DNA of 64,000 bases from positions 41,400,818 to 41,464,817 of the forward strand of contig CM068315.1 of the NCBI GenBank assembly GCA_034766995.1. The letters run 5' to 3'. Below are positions 56,000 through 64,000 of the stretch, piece after piece. Below the pieces are notes generated by a model. It saw only the letters and a program-made list of their open reading frames with translations. It searched no databases and was not told where the DNA came from. Position numbers and translations under genes: made by a program. The DNA comes from Acanthacorydalis orientalis (Eukaryota; Arthropoda; Insecta; Megaloptera; Corydalidae). How positions within the stretch are numbered: the first letter of the stretch is position 1; each line of letters starts with the position of its first letter.

Positions 56000-56290
56000 T
56001 ATTATAATTAAATTCTGTTGTGAAACCTGCAGTTCTATTAGAACTGATAAACTTACGTACTTCCTGTTTATTCGTGCGAATTAAATTAGACATAGAGATT
56101 TTCAATGCACGTAAAGACTATTTACGCAATTCGAACTATTTTGCACATTTCGAGCTATATTTAAACGCAAATGGGTTATAGTATGAAAACATTTTAAGTC
56201 ACAGTTTTCATTTAAGTTCGCCTTGTTCCTGTTTATAAATCATTCATCAAAGTAATTTTCATTGATAATGTCAATTGCCAACTGTTTTTA
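56000..56290. other. Non-repetitive island with homeodomain-like motifs
   Basis: Mixed composition (CTTACGTACTTCCTGTTTATTCG, AATGCACGTAAAGACTATTTACGC), no frame and no repeat match. Possible regulatory DNA. Confidence 0.25.
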
Positions 56291-56625
56291 TCATACATTA
56301 TAAATAACTAGACATGTTTATACTTTCTATGATATAACGAAAAAATATCAACGGAATGTTCAGTGATGTAATTGCAGAAAATTGAAAGTGTATTTCAATA
56401 GGTGACCGAGCTGTAGGTGGGATCAAATAAAGAAACCGTTTATTTACGATTTGTTTGTAATGAATTATTTATTATAAATGAATTCTATTACATACACGAA
56501 TCGATCAATCGTTTGTAAATCTAAAAAAAGACATTGCGTATTTTTTAATGAATTCTAATTTGAATGAAATCAGTGTTTTTTTTTATTATCTTAACAAACA
56601 TCCTGTTTTTGTTCTCTTGTGAATG

Positions 56626-56698
56626 TTAATAATCTTTGAATATGTGTTTAGTTGTACTTTTAATAATCTTTGAATATGTGTTTAGTTGTACTTTTAAT
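56626..56698. repeat. Exact 34-base tandem duplication
   Basis: TTAATAATCTTTGAATATGTG and TTTAGTTGTACTT occur twice in direct succession without a difference, indicating a recent event. Confidence 0.95.
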
Positions 56699-56916
56699 AT
56701 AAATTATATTATTAACTAAAACATAAACAACAACAAAGTACTATGTTTTAATCTATTTTTATTAAAAAAAAATATGATCCTAAGAATGATTCAGAATCAA
56801 TTAGTATAACGAAAATAAAACTATCTACAAGGATTTCCAAAATAAACTTTTTAGTTGGTCATAATTTTTATAATTGCTGTATAAGAAGTGTTGGAAATTA
56901 TAAACGAATATAAATA

Positions 56917-57180
56917 TTAATAACCCTTAGTAGCTGAGGGGTGGGAAAGGGTGCTAAATTTTTTTCGGTCAACTGGACATTCTTTTATCGTAAACAAAAT
57001 AAAAATTGTAAATTTGTCGGTTACAAGAAGAAATACACAAATCAGATTTATATAAAATTTTTTCTCAATTTCAGTTTTCAGCATCTACCTAAGAAGAGAT
57101 ACTTAACTGATTCAAAAGGACGAACTCCACAGACTTGGATAACATATCAAAAGGACAAGAAATAAAAAATATATAATTAC
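56917..57180. repeat. GGGAAAGGGTG repeat, copy 1
   Basis: GGGTGGGAAAGGGTGCTAAATTTTTTT, TGGACATTCTTTTATCG and AAAATTGTAAATTTGTCGGT are shared with 58203-58320. The start TTAATAACCCTTAGTAGC suggests a TTAA-type terminus. A 74-codon frame across it is not recognised. Confidence 0.5.
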
Positions 57181-57683
57181 AATTTTTCCTCAATACAGAA
57201 ATTTTCTATAAACATTTCTAAATTATGGACTATTAAATTCATTTCAATCATTAATTTTGAAGAGTTTTCTGACTTGAAAACAATTATTTTAATATATTTA
57301 CATTCAAAAAAAATTCTTATTAAAAAATAAAACGTTCAAAATTGTAAACAATTTCAAAGATGAGACAATCATATATTTTTTATTTAACTTCAAATAAACA
57401 TAAATGCAGCAAACAACAAGATTGAAATTAAAATATTACTCACGCCGTGACTTAACAATCGATAAAGTTTGTCACATAATTATAATATTCAAATTGTCTT
57501 ATTTAAAATGTATTTTATTTTTTTATTCAATTATTATATTATGTATTTGAATACAATATTAATTATACATGTAAGATAATTTTCCATGCATGTATGTCTA
57601 CGTTTCAAAAGTAAATATGATGTCATTTCTGACACTGTAAGTGATATACTGCACTTTTAATAAACCTTTTTATATGCATGCAC

Positions 57684-57686
<3 letters not shown>

Positions 57687-57740
<54 letters not shown>
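57687..57740. repeat. (TA)n microsatellite
   Basis: Pure TA tract. Confidence 0.95.
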
Positions 57741-57742
<2 letters not shown>

Positions 57743-58086
57743 GGGTAAATAATTATACAATGAACAAAGTTCTACAGTAAACCAATCGGTCCAGTAAACC
57801 AGTAAACAATAAATAATATAGAATTAAAATTTGTAGATGATGAAAAGGTGAATTGATAAAAATATGATTTTATGGAATTACTTGCATTCCTACCTATTGA
57901 TACCATGTTATTCTTTACGAAATCCTTTAGAAAATATATTACCCAAGAATGAGTAAATGTTAATATTGTTGTTTCTAAGAACCTTGTTACTGGATTTGAT
58001 ATCTTAACACTATATATATTTACACATGTTATAAGTTCAATAAATTCTCAAAAAGTGTAAAATACATGAAAGTATATAATATAATT

Positions 58087-58190
58087 ATAGTATTGTGATT
58101 CAATTTGCTTTCAAAAATTAACTTTTCATTAACTACATCTGTGAAACTCAATCAAAAACCACAAAAAAATATTCTGGACGAAAATGTTCT
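58087..58190. repeat. Snapback repeat, decayed
   Basis: AGTATTGTGATTCAATTTGC and CTGGACGAAAATGTTCTAA are the remaining family blocks. Confidence 0.4.
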
Positions 58191-58198
58191 AAATTTGA

Positions 58199-58824
58199 AA
58201 AACCCTTTAAAGCCAGGAAGGGGGAAAGGGTGTTAAAATTTTTTTAACAAATATTTTTCAATTAATTGGACATTCTTTTATCAAAATAAAAATTGTAAAT
58301 TTGTCGGTTATAAGAAAAAAAATGTTAATTCAGTTTAACCATTAGAAATGTCACATCTATCTGATATATCGAGGAAAATCGATGATAATATTCGGGGAAA
58401 CAAAAATATCTTGATTGGAAACATATAATTAGAACCAGAAAAATTAATTACAATTGAAAATTTGCGGAAATAACATTACTGTTGATTGTAAAACATTTTG
58501 AAACGATCAAATGTGCACAAAACTGTTTCAAATCGGTCACATCTTGTACCTGGACATAGTGTTGAAATTTTTTATAACGATTTCTTCCAGTGATGAGCTT
58601 TTGGAAACAAATTATTCAACCCTATTCTCGAGTTCACAATTTTTATAGGTTTTCAAATGAAAAAAATACACGATTTTTCTGGTTTTTGAATGACTATTTT
58701 TTTAAAAGAAAGAAAGTGTTATAAATTTAGTCTCATTAGAAACACATTAGTGGCCTTTAAATATATCATGCACAAAAAACTTCAATGGATTCCTACATTC
58801 ATGTCCGGCTTCAAAGGGTTAATG
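58199..58824. mobile_element. Possible piggyBac-type element
   Basis: AAACCCTTTAAAGCCAGGAAG at the left is inverted in TGTCCGGCTTCAAAGGGTTAA at the right, which ends in TTAA. The left TTAA is lost. The left part equals the repeat at 56.9 kb. The overlapping 118-codon frame (58690-59046) runs out of the element and is not recognised. Confidence 0.5.
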
Positions 58825-59762
58825 ATACCTTCTGATCGTTTAAGATTATTTCATTGGCTCTCATGTTGTCATCCTTTGCATGCTGAGGTACAGAAATACA
58901 TGTTTAATGTCGATAAAATAAACTGTATTTTGAAAAACAGAACAAAAGTAAATTCTATCTCACTAAACAGATCTATACCTAAATGCTTTGAGGATAATGG
59001 CATCAAATTACTAATTAGATACAAATTTTATCATTTTTCTAATTAATTCTTTTATGTATAGACAATATAATCTGTTAGTAACAGACTTGATAGTATAATA
59101 TTTCAGAGCGGAAAAAGTTTATAAATAGAAAGATGTTCACATATTTAATAAAAATATATACAAGGAGTTTTTTTATATTAAAATAAAGTTTTATATTCCA
59201 TGGATAATAAATCTATAATCAGAGGAAATTAAGTTTAATTTTCAGAATTTGATATTTAAATTATACTGTGTGTATCTTTAACGAATTTTTTAATATAAAT
59301 GATGTTTAAATTTAAATAAATAACTATTTCAATCAAAAAATGCTTTTTAAACGAATTATATCAATTTTGTTTGTTTATTATTTTAACAAAGAGGACAAAA
59401 AGCTTTTCTCTCATAACCACAGATACTGAATTAATTAATTAAATGGTACTTCTATTATCATTTGTCGATGACACAAAATGTACAATCGTTTATGTGTAAT
59501 ATTCTAACTACACACATATATAAATTTAATATGTTTAATTGCCACAGAATCAATTTTATTACATTAATTTATGGCTATCAATTTACTTTATTTTAGTGTC
59601 GAACCATTTTCATAAAATACCTATATGGTAATATAAATAGAGTTCTTTTTTTTGTTGAAATTTTAAAGTTAACAGCTACTAAATTGATTAACTTTCTTTT
59701 CGTTATGACAGAAATGTACATGAAACTATACCACTTGAAATTTTATCATACTTTGTTTTCTA

Positions 59763-60649
59763 TTAGGTTGGTAGGAAAATAATTCCGGTATATGTTTTGT
59801 GAATTCTAATCTTAATTTTTTTCAATTAAAGTGTTATTTCATCGTATCCATATTAATATGATTTTAAAGTGCATTTTTCGGTCTTTATTTTGGTAACATC
59901 AACTTTGGTTTTATTGTTAATTTTACTTTAAATCGGGCTATTGAATTAAAGATGGAAAAGAATCAAATAAGAACATTTTTATATGAGTTTTAAACGAGTG
60001 ATAAAGCTTAGTGGTAAAGGTTTAGAATTATATTGTATTAGATTGGTAGGAATGTAATTGCGGTTTTTATTTTCTGAATTCCAACCTTAATTTTTTTCAA
60101 TGAATGTGCCATTTCATCGTGTTCATGTTAATATCAATTTAAAGTTCATTTTTTGGTCTGTATTTTGGTAATATCGACTTTGGTTTTATTAGTAATTGTA
60201 TTTTAAACTGGAGCTATTGAATTAAAAATAAAAAAGAATCAAATACGAGCAATTTTGTTTGTATAAGTTTAAAACAGATGGTAAAGCAGCAGAAACTGTT
60301 CGTAAAGTAATCAATGCTTTTGGTGTGGATACTGTTAAGGAACATACGGTGTAATGGTGGTTAAAAAATTCGTAATGGAGACGAGAGCCTTCAAGATGAA
60401 GAAATCGTGGACGTCGTTCTTCGGTTCATAACGACCAACTGAAGACGTAAGTTGAATCACAACCATGCACAACAATTCGAGAGCTCGAACAAAAGTTAGG
60501 CGTTACTCATCCGACAGTTCTGGACCACTCAAACTGTTTTAAAAAAAAACAAAAAGTCTGTCAATTTATATGAATTTGATGAATCATAAACCGCAATTAT
60601 TTTTTTACCAACCAAATAATTAAACCATAATTTTTTTCTACCAATCTAA
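59763..60649 (+). mobile_element. Mariner interrupted by a second mariner
   Basis: Outer copy: left end TTAGGTTGGTAGGAAAATAA at 59763, body to about 60005, right end TTTTTTTCTACCAATCTAA ending at 60649. Inner copy: TTAGATTGGTAGGAATGTAA at 60038 to ATTTTTTTACCAACCAAA at 60616. Both are TA-flanked. The outer body still has the start GATGGAAAAGAATCAAATAAG. Confidence 0.8.
60240..60540 (+). pseudogene. mariner transposase N-terminal relic
   Basis: Inside the inner copy. The readable pieces are YKFKTDGKAAETVRKVINAF, DESLQDEE-like sequence after a frameshift, SVHNDQLKT and REL.QKLGVTHPTVLDHSN. The catalytic region is deleted and several stops interrupt it. Confidence 0.75.
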
Positions 60650-60879
60650 TAGTTTTCTCAAAAATCGTTTATACAAGTACAATTATAGAACTTTTAATAG
60701 TCATAAGTATTAAAAAATTAATAATCTTCTCTGAACCGAATTGACTTATAATTTTTGTAATAAATTTCTGATTCTTCTTTAAAAAATAAACTTTAAAGAC
60801 ACTAATTTAGTAAAAAAAATTATAATATTTATTTTATATGCTCACACTTTTTTTGAACTCCGTTCAAAATATTTATATC

Positions 60880-61330
60880 GGTGGACGATCATAAACACTG
60901 ATTTAAGTGCAATCCCATTTTATCATTCGTTCTAAACCAGTTCAGACCGATCTAATTTTAAAATAAATTATTAAACTTTAATTCTAAACGGTCTCATGAT
61001 GAGTGCTTTGTATACAAAATGTGATAAAATCGAACAGGAATGTCTTTTGGCACGTCAACGTGCATTATCTTTGTTTGAAATTTATTTTAGTCCACACAAA
61101 TTCGTTTAGATATTTACGTTTTAATATAGATTGACGTACGAACATACTATATGCTTCATTCACTATCCGGCACTAGGACGTTTATTTGAAGAAACATGTT
61201 TGGTTTATATCAGTCAAATGAATGTTTTAATAGTATTATTAACAGCATCGTAAGTGTTTCAGAGATAGGTTTTCATTCAATGAGTGATTCCGATGAAAAA
61301 AACGAGGAATTTTGCAAAGTTCAGTTTCAC
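60880..61330. other. Non-repetitive, less AT-rich stretch
   Basis: No frame, no transposon end. Contains mixed motifs such as GTCTCATGATGAGTGC and GGCACGTCAACGTGCATTA (a CACGTcaACGTG palindrome). Confidence 0.25.
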
Positions 61331-61464
61331 AAATATTTTGAAGAACAGTTTTAGTTTCGGTTTGTAATTTTTATCGTAGAAATTTCATCAAAATAAATTT
61401 AATTCGTAATTTATTGACTGAGTAAATATTTTAATAGTTTTACAATCTCTTAGAACTATTTTAA

Positions 61465-61645
61465 TTCTATAAATAAATTTTTCACTCACCCAATAAACAA
61501 AAAAATGATTATTAATACGCATAAAAAACAATCAATAATGATCAATACTGAATTATTAATATTTTTAACCAGATATTCATTTAGGGTTTGTGGGTTGAGT
61601 GAAATATTAATTTGTGAAAAAGAGTTTAGCCACAACGTTAGAAGT
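61465..61645. repeat. Snapback repeat, compact copy
   Basis: TTTTTCACTCACCCAATAAAC, AACAATCAATAATGATCAAT, AGGGTTTGTGGGTTGAGTGA and GTTTAGCCACAACG. Confidence 0.7.
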
Positions 61646-61813
61646 ATATTGGAAAATTTTAATCTTATTATTATTATTTATTAATCATTTCAGGATTTAA
61701 AGGACTGGATCCTATTCGCCGATTAGTAATTATATTATTTATTAAACAGATTGATAGATGTTTATGTATTGTGACCCTTCATAATAAATTTATCTTATTA
61801 TCTAATTTACAAG

Positions 61814-61848
61814 TACTGGTAGGAAAATAATTTCCTACCAACCTATAG
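61814..61848. mobile_element. Mariner reduced to its two ends
   Basis: CTGGTAGGAAAATAATTTCCTACCAACCTA is a left and a right terminus of the local mariner family joined head to head with no body between. Confidence 0.6.
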
Positions 61849-62019
61849 TTCATAATGAAAATTTATTTCCAATGCTAGCATTATAATTTTTATTTAGTAT
61901 AATGTAATGGAAATAATTCTGAATGTTTCATTTTCAAAATAATAATTATTAACATTTTATATATGATAATATTTATTTGATACATAAATAAAATAAATAT
62001 CGTTCCTGGTGAAAGGATT

Positions 62020-62560
62020 CCGTTGAAACCATTCGCTGAAACATTGATTAAATCTTATAAACATCTTTCAATTAGCAAGTTTCGACACAAATCGTAAAAC
62101 GATTTAAGATGCAGTACGAAATGCATCATTGTATTCATTTCGCATTCCAGATGCACAAGCAACGATCATTACTTCAGTGTCGACACAATCGTATTTTCAA
62201 TTTATGGAATCATGCGAAAACAATCTGCAGATCGTCAGAAATTCCACACTGTTTTTTTTAAATAGAATAATCTGTCGAATTAGGACGCCGCGACAAGGAA
62301 ACATATTAATAAATATTTATATTGTCCTCAAATTTAATTAGTCTCTTGACACATGATCGCATCGTTTTTTCTATGCACTTTTATCCTCCAAACGTAATTA
62401 ATATCGTCGTCTCGCTCGATTTATGTGATTAACTGCGTCGTAATGTGCGATGATTCAAAGGTCATTTTCACGCATTTTCGATTAATTTCATGGCTTATTT
62501 ATGTTTTGATTGAGTGAATGCATCTGAAATATCTGACAACACTCATACTTATTTCAGTGC
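62020..62560. other. Large non-repetitive island, possible enhancer
   Basis: Over 500 bases of visibly higher complexity with CG dinucleotides, TAATTA/ATTAAT sites (62395, 62485) and TTTATG motifs, and no repeat family. A 70-codon frame (62129-62341) has no family resemblance. It may be conserved non-coding DNA. Confidence 0.35.
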
Positions 62561-62704
62561 GGATTTCTGTTTTTAGGATCGTTTCGTGTTAGACAATCAA
62601 CTGGCAACGGATCAAAATTACCGATTTCAATTGGCAATCAGATCTGTTTTGTATATAATTCCAAGATTTTTTTGAATAACACAAATACCATTTTATATAC
62701 ATAT

Positions 62705-62714
<10 letters not shown>

Positions 62715-62762
<48 letters not shown>

Positions 62763-62767
62763 ATTTA

Positions 62768-62804
<37 letters not shown>
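62715..62804. repeat. (TA)n microsatellite
   Basis: TA tract with TATTTATATTTATA interruptions, ending at a MITE. Confidence 0.95.
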
Positions 62805-62809
<5 letters not shown>

Positions 62810-63018
62810 GATTCAATTTAGAAATCCACATGGAAGTATTAAAAGAGGGAGTGGAGGTTAAGAAAGGTCTTGTTATTTTTCATTTTGTATTTTAGTTTAA
62901 TTCGATACTAACATGTAATCGAACTAAAATATAATACTAAATAGGGATAACATAGATTTTTTTAATTTTTGTATTTCTTTTTAATAATTTTGTGTGGAAA
63001 CTTAAATTGAATCACCTA
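62805..63018. mobile_element. Palindromic MITE, TTTAGGCTTCCAC family, copy 3
   Basis: GTCTGATTCAATTTAGAAATCCAC and GTGTGGAAACTTAAATTGAATCACC at the ends, with TA outside. The centre GATACTAACATGTAATCGAAC carries the palindromic core. Confidence 0.75.
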
Positions 63019-63047
63019 TATATATACATATATACATACATACATGC

Positions 63048-63072
<25 letters not shown>
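63019..63072. repeat. (TA)n microsatellite
   Basis: TA and TACATA tract abutting the MITE. Confidence 0.95.
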
Positions 63073-63079
<7 letters not shown>

Positions 63080-63407
63080 TGATAATTAAATTAATATATT
63101 TATCAAAATTATTTTGTTTCCGCGTTGAAATACAATTAGTAATTTAATGTTTATTAATAAAATTGCACATTTATTTTAAAAACGTATATATAAATGAATC
63201 CGCAAAAATAAAATAAATAAAACCTTCAGTGATTCAAAATGAAACTTGTGCAAACTCGTAGAGATTGTTCTTTGTTAAAATGAAGACAAAAAATAACAAA
63301 GGATATTGTGTAAATATATTGCGAGCAATATCAGTTCTTCAATAAATCGTATAAGTAGAAAAAAATAATAAATTATTAGATAAATAACACTTAATATTAA
63401 AAAATTA

Positions 63408-63676
63408 TTTCACAAACTACTTCTTTTTCAACTCATAAAAACACAAAAAGATTTCTGGTTAAAAATGCTCAACATATCAATATTGATCATTTTTGATTAT
63501 TGATTGCCCGGATTTGATAGCTATGCTATCATCTTTAGAGTCTTAACGGTACTGAAAAATCTATATAGAAGAATTTTCTGTATCTTTGTGCTCTGAAAAT
63601 GATGGTTTCGTAAATTTTTTGTTGTGTGAAAAGGAATTCATTTTTGAAGTGAATTTAGTAAGTGTCAGAACTGAAT
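63408..63676. repeat. Snapback repeat, complete two-arm copy
   Basis: Left arm TTTCACAAACTAC, AATATTGATCATTTTTGATT, GCTATCATCTTTAGAGTCTT. Right arm TTTCTGTATCTTTGTGCTCT, AATTCATTTTTGAAGTGAAT and AGTAAGTGTCAGAACTGA. A deletion has removed part of the right arm. Confidence 0.75.
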
Positions 63677-63727
63677 TGTGATTAAAAAATAGTCAGAAGC
63701 AATACTTGTATATAATCAGTACAACAT

Positions 63728-63956
63728 GCCCGTAGTCAGAGGTGGGCCAGAGGGAACATTGCCTCTCCTTGTTAGTCCGTTTGCTCCTCCTAACAAAATC
63801 TACTTATTTGGTAGAATCTTCCTAATGGGCTTACTTTAATTAAAAATCATTTCTGTGAGTGCATTTTCACAGTAACCCCCAACAATTTTGACATCAAAAA
63901 ATTTGCCCTCTCAAAAATTGTGTTTGCCTCTTTTAATATGACGGTCTGCCTACGGG
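63728..63956. mobile_element. Short terminal-inverted-repeat element
   Basis: GCCCGTAGTCAGA at the left is inverted in TCTGCCTACGGGC at the right. The interior AAAAATCATTTCTGTGAGTG resembles 47430-47460 (AAAAATCGTTTCTATGAGCG), suggesting a second, decayed copy there. Confidence 0.6.
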
Positions 63957-64000
63957 CCTGCAGTACATTCATATTTTTTCTATCATTTGAGGCTAATAAT

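Larger units (their letters stand above)
46760..64000. other. Upstream flank of the sushi gene, no intact gene seen
   Basis: Holds a (TA)n tract at 46760-46788, transposon relics and palindromes listed separately. Nothing is recognised in 48860-49930, 49980-50150, 51840-52380, 54230-54690, 57180-57680, 57745-58085, 59050-59760 or 63075-63400. Confidence 0.55.

Noticed and set aside
58690..59046. 118-codon plus-strand open frame
   Set aside because: It straddles the right end of a TTAA-type element, has no family motif and resembles chance reading of AT-rich DNA.

Overview
This is an extremely AT-rich eukaryotic window, almost certainly from an arthropod and most likely an insect. The evidence is an intron-split secreted-protein gene with GT-AG introns, mariner elements of the irritans, mellifera and cecropia/Hsmar1 types, piggyBac, Tigger/pogo, hAT-like, Helitron and RTE-like LINE remnants, and more than 30 long (TA)n microsatellites. 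The species cannot be named from the sequence. There is no sign of prokaryotic gene organisation, CRISPR or a phage or plasmid.

Main gene. One gene on the minus strand fills most of the window. It was assembled by hand from eight exons whose splice sites and phases all agree: 46619-46538, 18788-18755, 9888-9767, 9230-8946, 7408-7260, 6253-5941, 3967-3881 and 3056-2890. The joined reading frame has 412 codons plus TAA. It predicts a secreted protein with a signal peptide, a basic low-complexity N-terminal region, an HYR-like module and two six-cysteine sushi (CCP) modules. This resembles the C-terminal part of SRPX-family proteins. Intron 1 is 27.7 kb and intron 2 is 8.9 kb; a 34-base micro-exon lies between them.

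Layout. 1-2813 is 3' flank with a piggyBac-type MITE (688-1178). 2814-9888 holds exons 8 to 3, with a mariner, snapback repeats, a MITE and a short Helitron in the introns. 9889-18754 (intron 2) has a decayed Tigger-like transposase, a Helitron helicase fragment and a degenerate CAGGTCTGGT minisatellite. 18789-46537 (intron 1) is a graveyard of transposons: piggyBac transposase, several deleted mariners, an hAT-like pair, an RTE-like LINE, a TTAA-flanked piggyBac MITE and a tandem duplication. 46620-64000 is the putative promoter and upstream flank, with a full-length but dead mellifera-type mariner, Helitron ends, nested mariners, perfect palindromes and less AT-rich non-repeat islands that may be conserved regulatory DNA.

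Most notable signals. (1) A dispersed snapback (long inverted repeat) family is present as about 20 full or partial copies in 64 kb. (2) The HYR plus two-sushi gene hides a 34-base micro-exon. (3) A mariner inserted in another repeat was copied together with it to two places in opposite orientation. (4) Three strong palindromes cluster within 610 bases upstream of the gene. No intact transposase and no second complete gene were found.
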